Assembly: GCA_007844125.1 (NCBI GenBank)
Contig: CM017567.1
Span: 18,078,396 to 18,142,395, forward strand
Length of the DNA stretch: 64,000 nucleotides
DNA from: Sinonovacula constricta
Taxonomy: Eukaryota; Mollusca; Bivalvia; Cardiida; Solecurtidae
Direction: 5' to 3'
The notes below the pieces were generated by a model that saw only the letters and a program-made list of their open reading frames with translations, did not search any database and was not told the origin of the DNA. This document shows positions 34,841-48,740 of the stretch, piece by piece (within the stretch, counting starts at the first letter, position 1; each line of letters begins with the position of its first letter). A program made the position numbers and the translations under genes.

Positions 34841-35892
34841 TTGTTTGTTTGTTTTTGTCCTGTATACCATACATATAAGTTGTCTGCTGGGATTTGGGAC
34901 ATTATTTCTGCAAAAACTCAAACCTTTTGTCAGAAAGTACGAGTTTGAGTACTACATTTATTTTAAGACCGTACAAATAAATCGTTTTAAATGTTCATTT
35001 TTTCCAAATCTGTAAGTAAGCACGACGGGGCTTTCTGCTAAAAATAGATAGCGGCGTCAGAGCGGAAAATCCACATGGTGATATGCAACGTGATGTCAAA
35101 AGTAAATTTCACGTGGTTGTTTTAGTTTAAAAATAACAATTTGTGCAGCGTGGCGCAGATAGGAAATACATGTTTGCAATGAGGAGTGGAGTGGTATGCT
35201 TCACTTTTCACATATATGTAGGATATCAATAGGCCTAAATAGCATTTCGCGGGATCCTTGCAGGCAACAATAAGAAAATATAACACTGTACAATAAAATG
35301 TCTAAGCGAGTGCGCTTTTGTAGAGCTAAGTGATGATGTCTTATGCCAAACTAGTTGTGACGCCATTTAAAACGAAATGTTATCACAAAGTGTAAAGCTG
35401 ATTCAAACATGTGTTTCTATGTGTTAAGGGAAGCAACTGTGCTATTTTTAAAAAATCAATATTGGTACGGGTTATCTCCCTAGATTTAATTGGAGCGGTT
35501 GCCTTGAAAGAAGGCGAAATGAATTAATGTTAGCCATGAGATTTTAATGACATGTTTGAGGCTTGGGATTAGACACAATGAACAACTGATCTTTGAAGTT
35601 GGTATTAAGAAAATCTAGTTCGCGTTCCTTGAAGAAAACATTCAACGAACAGTGCATGAAGAACAACAGTTTGAATCCGATATCTTTCATTATTAATGGA
35701 AACAATTAAGTAATACAATATCAATATTGAAATCCGACCATTATACTAATGTCCAGCCGCATTGCACATCCCATATGTACTTTGACAAATATAAAGGAGA
35801 GAATTAAAAAACCCTCAGCACAGTAAAATCCTTAGCATCAGAATAAAACCTTCTTATCAAACACTGTGTAACATTTCCATTCTTGAGCGAAT
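34841..35892. other. AT-rich intergenic sequence, nothing recognised
   Basis: No conserved frame, RNA gene or clear repeat seen on either strand. Confidence 0.5.
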
Positions 35893-35904
35893 AGAGAGGA
35901 GAGA

Positions 35905-35948
<44 letters not shown>

Positions 35949-36085
35949 GGAGAGAAAGATAGAGAGAGAGAGGGAGAGAGAGAAAAGAGAGAGAAAAGAG
36001 AGAGAGAGAAAAGAGAGAGAAAAGAGAGAGAGAAAAGAGAGAGAGAGAGAGAGGGAGAGAGAGAAGGGAGAGAGAGAGAGAGAGA

Positions 36086-36154
<69 letters not shown>
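35893..36154. repeat. (GA)n microsatellite with GAGAGAGGGA/GAGAAAA variants
   Basis: About 260 bp of purines on the plus strand. The three minus-strand Ser/Leu ORFs across it (118-145 codons) are artefacts of the CT repeat. Confidence 0.97.
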
Positions 36155-36157
<3 letters not shown>

Positions 36158-37129
36158 TCCGGTAAATCCAAACAACCGATCCCATAGAACACAAGATGAC
36201 AAAAGTGACGACAAAATTGTTTTGGTTTATCTCCAGGTAGCTGTGAACTCAGCTCAAACGTTATGACCAACGTTTTATCACGGACTAACACCAACTATTC
36301 TGACCTAACAATAGGTACAACAGAACAAATGCAGTTGTGTTGGGAGATATTAAGTTGTGCTTTGATGGCGAACAGGGTAGTTTTAATTAATGTTAAAGAT
36401 AAAAAACAACAACGCCATGCCGAATGTATGCTAGCATGATTGATGGTAGAGAATTACAATCTGTTTGCCAATAAAGTACCACAAACAAATGAGCGCAGAT
36501 GAAACCATGGCACTTCTTGCTTGGCAATACTTCAAACAATGACAGGCGTACAGAAAGTGACTGCTGTTTTACGGTGTTGCGCACAATAATGAAATCTATT
36601 GCTCTTACATTTGTTTTCTTCCTAACTGGCCCACGTTTAGTTAAAATGGCTAAAATAAAATTGAGACAGTTGGGAATTGAGCATAATTGGAGAACAATAG
36701 ACTGTTGTGGTCGAGCGGTTACAGTCTCTATATACTTTTCCTGTCTTTGTACTACTTAATTAGATCTATACTGCATGTAGTGGCCGTATAAATGTATGAC
36801 TTAATAAAAATTATGTTCTTAGTTTTTGTAAAGTTTTATTTAGGAGACTTTAGTTAACTGTTTTTATTTTTAGAGGTTTACCCTTTATTTTCTTTTATTT
36901 GTAATTTTTTAATTTCTATTTTTGATGTTAAGAGGCTAAAGATATTTGTAGCATTATTTTATATATGGCTAAAATCATACACAAATATAAGAAAAAAGAT
37001 TTTCATCATTTTATTTACTGTTAAACAACAACACAACATGTAATTGTAATAAAGCACATGACCAGTATCATGCAAGCTTGAAATAATAACGAATAAAGGT
37101 ATCATCAATCTTAATATTATATATATGCA
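36155..37129. other. Intergenic, nothing recognised
   Basis: Short ORFs only, with no recognisable domain; AT-rich from 36780 onward. Confidence 0.5.
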
Positions 37130-37210
37130 TGTATGTTATGTTATGTTATGTTATGTTATGTTATGCTATGCTATGCTATGCTAAGCTATGTTATGTTATG
37201 TTATGTATGT
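37130..37210. repeat. (TTATG)n microsatellite
   Basis: Pentamer array with a block of CTATG variants in the middle (about 15 units). Confidence 0.95.
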
Positions 37211-37411
37211 ATGTTATCCATTATACGCTATTAAAAAACTAATTATTGTAGGCTCTAATTAGTACCAAGTTTCAATCGGCTTCACATCAAACTTAAACAA
37301 CATCTCACATTACTTGTATGTTAGAAAGGCAAGTCTTTTCTCGCATTTGTTGCACTGAAGTTCTGCTTTTGTTCAGATATCTAAATATATCAGATGAGTT
37401 TCAGTATCGGC

Positions 37412-37993
37412 CTATTCCATCAAATTGCTGTCCCCTGACACGAACTTATGCTTTAATGCGGAGAGTCTCTGCTCAAACTGACGATACTTCACCTTCTTAT
37501 GTGGTCGAACACCACCGGCACTGTACAGGAGAATCTTCATGGCATTCCTGATTCAATATCTTTGAGGAGTTCTATGAGGATGTACACATTAGGATGTGAC
37601 TGTACTACATGTTTCTTTAACTTGTTGTGCCAGCCTTCTAGGTTTTTAGTTGTCCTTGCTCCTGTGTCATGAAGTGTTTCAAGCTGTCCTTGTCACCATC
37701 GACCCACTGTCCAGTCACTTTGTCAGTGAATGCTGAAATATTAACCCCATGTCAGAAATTTCAGCATCTGTCAGAGCTTCGAACCGTACATCTTCTTCCT
37801 GCTGAACTGGAATAAGTGGAAGAACCGTTGTTCTCCTCGCAAGTTGATTGCATTCCTTATTGTCTGAGCAGAGACAAACAAGTAATAGCTTCTGAATTTT
37901 CCTCCAGATGCAATGAGTGTAGTGGAAAAAAACACCTCTGGCATCAATGCTGCAATCAGCGCGTATTGTCGTTTTCATGGAAATATCACTCAC
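37412..37993 (-). pseudogene. MULE-type transposase relic
   Basis: The minus strand reads FFHYTHCIWRKIQKL, then RTTVLPLIPVQQEEDVRFEA and LTDAEISDM. After a frameshift follows WVDGD, then ARTTKNLEGWHNKLKKHV, HPNVYILIELLKDIESG, then another shift to GGVRPHKKVKYRQFEQRLSA. The order HFTQCIWRKIQ ... R-x2-N-NLEGWH-x-K ... HPN is the pattern of MULE/FLYWCH-associated transposase C-terminal regions common in mollusc genomes. At least two frameshifts make it non-functional. The N-terminal catalytic part is absent. Confidence 0.75.
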
Positions 37994-37999
37994 TTCTCT

Positions 38000-38510
38000 A
38001 CATAAGATGTAACCATAATTGATGTAAATGTCATCGAGGAAGTTACATAAAGCTTCACAAACATTTCCACAATGATCACATCGTCTATTTATACAACACT
38101 AAATGGGTAAAAAGTGCATACTTTCGTTCCAAACAAGGTATTGACGCAAATCAAGAGCATTTATGTATTATCAAGTCTCAGTTTGTTCTCCATGAAATTA
38201 TGATGAAAAGACGTATACAAAGTAGAAATAAAAGATAAACAGGATGGGAGCACTATCATCTATCATTATTTATCTTGAAAATGATCTATTATTATGTATT
38301 GAGTGCAACAATATCCTCGTTTTCCCTTTAAATTAAATCTCTGAAATCAGATAAATTGCGTCTTCTCTATTTCTTTACATTAAAGGTCAAAACGAATTTC
38401 AGACAGGCGTTATTTTAGATCTTCATGAGTAAATTCGCATTTTATTGTCAGCAACCATTTTTAAATCAAATGTAATTTGACCAGACAGAAATAACAGGAA
38501 CGTGAAGTTG
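38000..38510. other. Intergenic AT-rich, nothing recognised
   Basis: No supported gene. A minus-strand frame from the adjoining 51-bp array ends at 38461. Confidence 0.5.
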
Positions 38511-38519
38511 AGCATGTTT

Positions 38520-39590
38520 CTGAAAAGCAATCATTGAGCTCCAGATCATCAACAGTTTGGTTGTCTTTGACATTGAGATTCTCATTGAGCTCCAGATCAT
38601 CAACAGTTTGGTTGTCTTTGGCGTTGAGATTCTCAATAAGCACTAGATCATCAACAATTTGGTTGTCTTTGACATTGAGATTCTCACTAAGCTCTAGATC
38701 ATCAACAGTTTGGTTGTCTTTGACATTGAGATTATCATTGAGCTCTAGATAATCAACAGTTTGGTTGTCTTTGACATTGAGATTATCACCGAGCTCTAGA
38801 TCATCAACAATTTGGTTGTCTTTGACATTGAGATTATCATTGAGCTCTAGATCATCAACAGGTTTGTTGTCTTTGACATGGAGAGTCTCACCGAGCTCTA
38901 GATCATCAACAGTTTGGTTGTCTTTGACATTGAGATTATCACTGAGCTCTAGATCATCAACATTTTGGTTGTCTTTGACATTGAGATTATCATTGAGCTC
39001 TAGATCATCAACAGTTTGGTTGTCTTTGACATTGAGATTCTCACCGAGCTCTAGATCATCAACAATTTGGTTGTCTTTGACATTGAGATTATCATTGAGC
39101 TCTATATCATCAACAGTTTGGTTGTCTTTGACATTGAGATTCTCACCGAGCTCTAGATCATCAACAGTTTGGTTGTCTTTGACATTGAGGTTCTCAATGA
39201 GCTCTAATTCATCAACAGTTTGGTTGTCTTTGACATTGAGATTATCATTGAGCTCTAGATCATCAACAGTTTGGTTGTCTTTGACATTGAGATTATCATT
39301 GAGCTCTAGATCATCAACAGTTTGGTTGTCTTTGACATTGAGATTATCATTGAGCCCTAGATCATCAACAGTTTGGTTGTCTTTGACATTGAGATTATCA
39401 TTGAGCTCTAGATCATCAACAGTTTGGTTGTTTTTGACATTGAGATTATTTTTGAGCTCTAGATCATCAACAGTTTGGTTGTCTTTGACATTGAGATTAT
39501 TTTTGAGCTCTAGACCATCAACAGGTTGGTTGTCCTTGACATTGAGGTTCTAAATGAGCTATAGATCATCAAAAGTTTGGTTAATTGTTG
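38520..39590. repeat. 51-bp minisatellite, about 20 copies, open on both strands
   Basis: Unit of 51 bp (17 codons) containing GAGCTCTAGATCATCAACAG and TTTGGTTGTCTTTGACATTG. On the minus strand it reads NLNVKDNQTVDDLELND repeatedly with no stop from about 39550 to 38461 (roughly 360 codons), but the leftmost visible Met is only near the end. The first unit (39541-39575) has two TAG stops in that frame. On the plus strand it reads SSRSSTVWLSLTLRLSL, open for 263 codons at 38765-39553. Almost all unit differences are substitutions, so length is kept. Confidence 0.93.
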
Positions 39591-39617
39591 TAATTACAAT
39601 TCTTGATAATGCCGTAA

Positions 39618-39760
39618 TACAGCGTTCAAGGATTCAAGTATTTTATTGCATGTAAGGCCACCGGCCCATATACAAAATGCAACAAATAAACAATAACGCA
39701 ATAGCGTTTGCATTATACATTTTTAATGTTCCTTATCGGGAACAGCTGCTTTGTTTCTAA
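39618..39760 (-). mobile_element. 3' tail of a non-LTR retrotransposon
   Basis: On the minus strand: GTATATGGGCCGGTGGCC, then ATGCAATAAAATACTTGAATC and CTTGAA. The poly(A)-like signal plus short TTGAATC repeats is a LINE 3' end. No coding part is recognised upstream. Confidence 0.5.
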
Positions 39761-42278
<2,518 letters not shown>

Positions 42279-42319
42279 CTAGCAATAAACAAGAGCACGC
42301 GCAATTTTATGTTAAAGTA

Positions 42320-42425
42320 ATAAAACAATGAGACAAGACATTAGCCACATAGAGAAAAACATCAGTTACCGCATTGGAACAGTTTGTCGGTTAAACGATC
42401 GACTTAGACCTGTTTAAGGGAACAA
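42320..42425 (+). repeat. Dispersed repeat family X, partial copy
   Basis: Contains CAGTTACCGCATTGGAACAG then TTTGTCGGTTAAACGATCGAC, matching the core of the copy at 59745-60050. Confidence 0.6.
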
Positions 42426-44160
42426 CTTTATGCTGAAGCATCATAAAGACTTTTCTTATGGTTTGTCCTTGTGCTTATAAAATTTAATTAAAAGTTATAT
42501 AACTGACAGTAAATCATGCACCAGAGGTAATTAGCTCAGCGATTAATATAATTTTACCTATAAAAATATCATAGCAATAAACACTATAACAATAATTACA
42601 TATCTAAAATTTGTTGAAGATATGCACGAGAAAAATGATTTAACTAAACATTTCCCAATGCAGAATCCGTTGAAAATGAAGCAGTCCCAGCGATCAGTAT
42701 AAGAAGAATTAGTTATTTATGACATATACAACATTGGTGTCATTTGAAACAAAGACATACAATTGTCTTAAACGAAAGAAATCAAAATTATGGTAGAAAA
42801 TATAAAAAAACCCCACCCATACCAACGAAACAAAATAACGCATTGTTAAGCAATTATAGGTAACAACTCCCAATAACAAAATAATATTATAATAAGTCGA
42901 TAATGTATTTTGAAACAGTAACGGCATTAATAATCTTAAAATGAGACCTATGTTTTAATCTCACGTAAAGGGCAATACTGACTGCACAAGATGTCTCACC
43001 TTTCAATGAATCGACTGAATAAATAAAGAGGAAGACTTTAAACAGTAAACCAGCGAAGTAAAATAATACTTTTGACGGTCTTGGACATATCGACGCGCCT
43101 TCCAGGCATTCCATGCAACTTACTTGAGTTTACACACAAGACATAACTTCGGGACCATGTCTGCATTGCGGATCTAGAGGTTTCATCAATTTATAAATTT
43201 ATTATTTTAGAATCTTGATACAAGAATATTAAATCTTCACAATATTTATAAGTTAGTAAATTAGTAAACATGATTTTCTGTTATTTTTTATACTAAATCT
43301 GGGTTTCCGCTGTGCTTGAAAACTGCACACCACTGTTTCGCTGGTTCGGATAGTAACATGTATGATACTCGTTATATATTTATTTTACGATATTATAAAT
43401 TGTCAATTCTGTTGTGCCGTAAAACATATACTTGGAGGAAGAATACCCATTTGCAGCTAAAACAGTCGCTGTCTGGGGGATGAATTAATAAATGATCATT
43501 TAAGTAAATTTCGACACATCTCTTTCATCTCCAAACTCTTTTATACTGAAATAAATAATTACGTGTTCGTGTACTATAGAAATTAGTTCTAAATCGGATT
43601 TGTGCATTAAGGCTAAAATACCGTGTCTTAAACAAAAACTCATGGTTTAGAATATTAAGTACGCTCTATCTATACGCTTCTGTCAATATATTGTATATTA
43701 GTTTACAAAATAATATATTAACCAATTTAATTGAGTGAATGGGCACTGCAAACGAAGTAAAATGTAAAATTGCCTAAATCACTGAGGTGGAACTTAACAC
43801 AAGCAATGGCAAAACCACACGCCCTAAAACAGAAACAGTGAAAACAGATGAGGAAAACAGTTCACATGTTGACTTATACTTAGATCTAAATACTGCAATC
43901 AAGATTTTCAAAGAATTTGTTTGTTTGAATAAGAGAAATAAGTTAAAAAGGGTGGAGATTAAATGTAGTAGGTTGTTCAAGATGGAAGTGAGGTACCATA
44001 GTCTAAAGTACGTCAAAAAATAGTCCTGATAGGATGAATTAAGTGTAACAAAAATGCATACGCGGGAAGATGTTTTACGACCGCCACACTGCACACATGA
44101 TTTTATTGTGATAACGAATAATCCTAATATGACAAAGCCCCTTGAGTATTGCATCAGATA
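42426..44160. other. AT-rich intergenic, nothing recognised
   Basis: Short overlapping ORFs at 43774-44154 have no recognisable domain. Confidence 0.5.
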
Positions 44161-44164
44161 TTAA

Positions 44165-44335
44165 AATTTGCAAGAAAAATGAAACAAGACAAATGCTTGT
44201 TAAATGTAAAACAGGCAGTAACACTGAGACGAGACGAGACATTACCTAAGACAAAGTACTACCATCAGTCATCGCCTTGGAACGGCCAGTCGGCAAAATG
44301 GTCGACTGGAGTTCTTTAACCGCTTTATAGAGTTC
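44165..44335 (+). repeat. Dispersed repeat family X, copy
   Basis: Contains GCCTTGGAACGGCCAGTCGG, CAAAATGGTCGACTGGAG and TTTAACCGCTTTATAGAG, in the same order as at 59745-60050. Confidence 0.65.
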
Positions 44336-46130
44336 TTACGTAGCACTTTGTGAAACCACCAAGAAGACAAACTTGACAGAAGCTTGCATTATTTTGATAA
44401 GCTGCATTATTATTGCCAGAATAATTGACGACGGAATGTAAATCGCTGTAAAACACTTGAACTGTAAGAATAGTTTTACGGCGTACTGTTTTAAGCAGAA
44501 CCGCTGAAAATGCATTGAAAAAATGCCTGTGTTCTGTATCACGTGATGTTCTAGCAGCACCGTCTAGACAAACTTCAACAGACGATATTTTCTTAAAATT
44601 ATTTTATGTACTGTTTTTATTTAAAGGATGTACTAAACTGGATTTAGATTTGTATAATGTAAATATTGCTTACTTTGTATAGCCCTTGCATTATCATCAA
44701 TATTGCTATTTGTACAGTCAATGAAATCTTAAACAGATATTACAGCGTTTCGATATCAAGGAAGCATCAAAATCAGAAAACTCCATTGTACTGGATTACT
44801 AAAACTTCACAACACAGCATGCCAATAACAATTTAGAAGTTATGCTAGTTCTAGCATTACGACTTACATCCCAAAACAACTAACATCTTATTTTATTGCA
44901 GTTGTTAAATATTGTTAAATGTGTATGGAAATTCAGGACTGAACGGTTTGTTCAAAAAAGAATTATTCAAAATGTTTTCGCACATTTGTCCTTTAAAGTT
45001 TTATTGATCTGAAGTTGATACGAAGTTGTGCATCTATTTATCTCATCATGTAAATAAGAAAAAAAATATTATCGAATAATCATTTACCCATGAGCAACTT
45101 CAATACACTGCTTATAACGAAAGCAATTTCATAACAATATAAACTTATTAATATGAAGCATTAAAATTTCTTTTAAAAAAATTATGTTTAATTTTTTTTC
45201 CCTGCATGTCTAGGTTAGGTCGGTGCCCACCGTAATATTTTGCTATTATACCCATCGGAGTTTTATTTATACCAGACACTTAGCTGACGACTGTAATATG
45301 CCGCTAACCAAAATGCAGTTGTTAATTATACAAAGCCTCATTCGGAATCTTCGTCTGTTTTATTAAGAACAAAAGCATGTCGGCGTATTTAAAAAAGGTA
45401 AATTTGTTAAAATTCGGTTACCTCGCTACCACCCACCTTGCCTTATTGGGGTTTAGCTTGATTGAATGCAATTCCTTGTTGTATATCTATGTATACCGTT
45501 ATTGATTTTAGTTCTAACATTTTACGTATTTGAAATTGATTGTACATTATTCTTGTGTTTATCTTTCTTTTAAAATTGTGATATTAGGTTATCGATGTAG
45601 CAATATCTGACACAAAGAGGTGTAAAATATTTTCATCACCATTCTACCTATATATTTTCTCTATCTGAATGGACTTTGGATGTATATTATTAAAATCATT
45701 AATTTTATTTTACTCAATATTTTTTCTTTCTATTTGGTGTTAAATCATATTAAATATTAAAATGCATATACCGAAGTCTATTGACAATGGTTTATATACA
45801 TTGTTCCTCTATAGAAAACATATTGTATTTAAAATTCGAAAGGCAATTCTTTATTGAGATAAAATAAAAATAATAGGTTACACTTTTAATGAAGTGGAAA
45901 GACAATGTAAAACAAACAAAATTTTTTAATGAGTGTTTAGATTTGTCTGTTATTTGAGGCTTCAATGGACAACTCATTTTTGTCATTATCGCAGTTACTG
46001 TTGGTCACTATTTTCTTCATTACGACCAAGCCGAAAGCTGTGCGTAATGTCTGGCAACAGAATATATGTCAATGACTGCATAAACCATTTACAAATATAA
46101 ATATATAAGATTAAATAAGAACAAACCTAG
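44336..46130. other. AT-rich intergenic, nothing recognised
   Basis: No gene, RNA or repeat family identified. Confidence 0.5.
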
Positions 46131-46137
46131 ATACATT

Positions 46138-46181
46138 GGGGGGTGGGGGGGGGGGTGGTGGTGGTGGGGGGGGGGGGGGGG
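46138..46181. repeat. G-rich tract with GGT triplets
   Basis: G runs separated by single T, including (GGT)n and a final run of about 15 G. It could fold as a G-quadruplex. It may also be hard to sequence, so its length is uncertain. Confidence 0.9.
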
Positions 46182-46589
46182 AGTGTACTTTAAGATGGTA
46201 CGACGAAATGTATATTATAAATACGAAAAAAAACGAATGCCAGATATTGATTGAGCCCTTGTACTTTTTATCAACCGATCCAAATAATAATAGTTTCTTT
46301 TCTTCGGGAGTCTTGACATCTGTCATGAATGTAGCAAGACCATCGATTATAGAATAGTTCATGCTTATTTCAGATTTTTTTTCTTAGTTACATTGGTAGC
46401 GTTTTGCTGTCGTTCAAGTGTTTTATTATCACTTTGCTGTTTTAATAGATAAAAAAACAAAAGGTACTATCAAAATTTCCAGAGATAAACTCTAATCTGA
46501 CTTTGCAATATGAACTGTAAATGATGGCAAAAATTTAATTTACATACTTAATAAGGATATATGACAAAGTCCTAGGAGCATTAGTTTAA

Positions 46590-47745
46590 ACATATTTATT
46601 CTCATATTTTACAATACATTTGCAGTACACAAACACAGGATATACATACAAGTAGAGAGAGGATTTTGGACGAAAGCAAAGCTTGTAATGTTCATTTCCT
46701 TAAATCAATATACAGGACAACATGTAAATAGAGTTGTTGTATACTTTTGCAAGAAAATATAAGTACTAGGCGTTCGAATAACCGTTTCAATTTACAGTTT
46801 TAGACAAATATAAATATACTTAATTTAAGTGAGAGAGGTATGCAGGTCTATAGAGTTTACATGTAAGAGAGACGGAGGGGTCTACCGTGTCTACTGGTTG
46901 ATATCGCACATTTCAAATCTTTTAGTATCAGAAATGTATTTCTGAACAGTATGAAAAATAGCATAGTTTTGACTAAGGGTCATGTTAGCATTACCAAATA
47001 AAAGTGTTTCGACATTGATGCTGTAGTTTTCCAATGATTTGAACATGACTAGCCTTTGTTGGGAGTATAATGGACATTCGGCAAAGAAGTGTTGGTTAGC
47101 TTCTACACTACCACATCTACAAAGTGGATTTGGTACAATTCCCTTACGAAAGAGGTGGTGTTTTTGTGAACTACATTCTGTTCGTAGCCGTGAGTGTAAA
47201 ATTTGATCTCGTCTGTTTTCTGTGTAAAAGAATGACGGAGCTTTAATTGTATTTGCACTTATTTTTCCTTTAAACGAATTTAGTGTTGGTGCATTACGCA
47301 TATCAGGTGATAGATTGTTCCACTCACGTATTACAGAAGGGAGGAATTAAATAAAATATGAAGTTGTTCGTGCAAATACTCCAGGAACATTATAGTTGTT
47401 GCGTAACTGATATCGAGCATTCGACACGCTACTAGGGATTAATGAGGACAAGTTATCAAGTGTAAGGCTATTTAGTATCTTTTAAAACAAAACTAAACGG
47501 TGATTTTTTCTTCTGTCAGAAAGAGGTAATGCATTTATACTGACAAGTATAGTGGAACAAGAAACAATACGAGCGCATTCGTTTTGTATATTTTCTAGAT
47601 GTTCAGATTCATATCCTACACAATTGCTCCAGACAGCATCACCATATTCGAGAATAGGTCGGATATATGAAAAATAAATAGGTTCTAGTGCCCTTCGGTC
47701 CGGTGTGAATTTGTATTTACGTAGAATGTTAAAAGTTAAAATACT
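46590..47745 (-). pseudogene. 3' part of a non-LTR retrotransposon (reverse-transcriptase C-terminus)
   Basis: Minus strand from 47745: NILRKYKFTPDRRALEPIYF, then SYIRPILEYGDAVWSNC, the post-catalytic region typical of Jockey/CR1-like reverse transcriptases. It continues through NARYQLRNNYNVPGVFARTT and WNNLSPDMRNAPTLNSFK to ILHSRLRTECSSQKHHLFRK with a PLCRCGSVEANQHFFAECPL zinc-knuckle-like end. The stop is at 46891. Two in-frame TAA codons (about 47485 and 47350) disable it. An AATAAA near 46594 may mark the element's 3' end. Upstream of 47745 the frame breaks with TGA, so the copy is 5' truncated. Confidence 0.88.
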
Positions 47746-48079
47746 TTTAAATCAGTGGCGTGTAACTTAAGTATACTTAAATGGACTCCGAAAAATATTT
47801 TAATGGAAAGGAAAGCAACTATAAAAGTAAATTTAACTGTAACAAATGTTAGTGTGATTGTTACGTGTATTTCCTTTGATGGACATTGGACTTTGGTTCC
47901 TCAATTCCATCTTCAGATAAATAGGATACAACAACCATTTATTCTTCTCTGGCCATGTTTTTTCTTGATTCAAAAAGTTAATTTTCCATTTTTGTTTAGT
48001 TTTTCTAATCGAAATAATACCCTTTCTTTTCTAAACTCTGTGGACATTTTTTCCATGACGTCACTACTTTCGTCATAAG

Positions 48080-48300
48080 AAAACATCAGCGCTTGGACAT
48101 TTTTGTCATTCGAGAAACCCACCAGGAAGTGCGAGGTTAGAGCTCTGTAAAACCGGTATAAGCACCCCAGTTCTTGTTCTTTCTTTTCACTTGGCTTGCT
48201 CGTGAAATACCTTTGTCCTGTGACTTTTCAGAGTTTGATATATTTTGAAATGCTCAAAGGACTTTCTCATATATTCTCATTATACTTAAATTACTTAAAT
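48080..48300 (-). repeat. Dispersed repeat family X, inverted copy
   Basis: Its reverse complement matches 59745-60050 in blocks: AGTAAAATATATC-like start, AGGTATTTCACGAGCAAG, CAAGTGAAAAGAAAGAAC, then GGTTTTACAGAGCTCTAACC and TCGCACTTCCTGGTGGGTT. The central block with the GGAACGG core is deleted. Confidence 0.75.
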
Positions 48301-48639
48301 AGGCTTGAAGAGACAGCTCTAAGATACAGGTTCAACATGTGTTTTACATATTACTATTGACAATAAATAATAAAGCATGCATGTACATCTGCTAGACTAA
48401 ACTGAAGTAAAAAATCAACAATACGCTCGTAGACGCAAAATCCTTTAAAGAGATTTACCTATATTTTAGATGTTTTTAAAATTATATTTCTTAAATATTA
48501 ATTAAATACCAATAAACGCCTTATTCTAAGCTTGAGTTATTTAGGGAAACACACTGAATAAACGAAAAAGAATAACAAAAGATTTAAGATAAGTGTCTTG
48601 GAAGAAGAACTTACAGAAATGCACGGTGCTTAGGTACTG

Positions 48640-48740
48640 AATGCTGCCCACATCCCACACTGCCGACACCCCACACTGCGGGCATCCCACAACCGCATGT
48701 TGCCAGCATATTTGGGCATCCCGCATCTGCCCACAACAGT
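48640..48740. repeat. Degenerate CCCACA-rich short repeat
   Basis: Several imperfect copies of CATCCCACACTGC / CATCCCACAACCGC in about 100 bp of unusually GC-rich sequence for this region. No function is visible. Confidence 0.5.

Noticed and set aside
35804..36294. Ser/Leu-rich minus-strand ORFs
   Set aside because: Translation of the GA/CT microsatellite in three frames.
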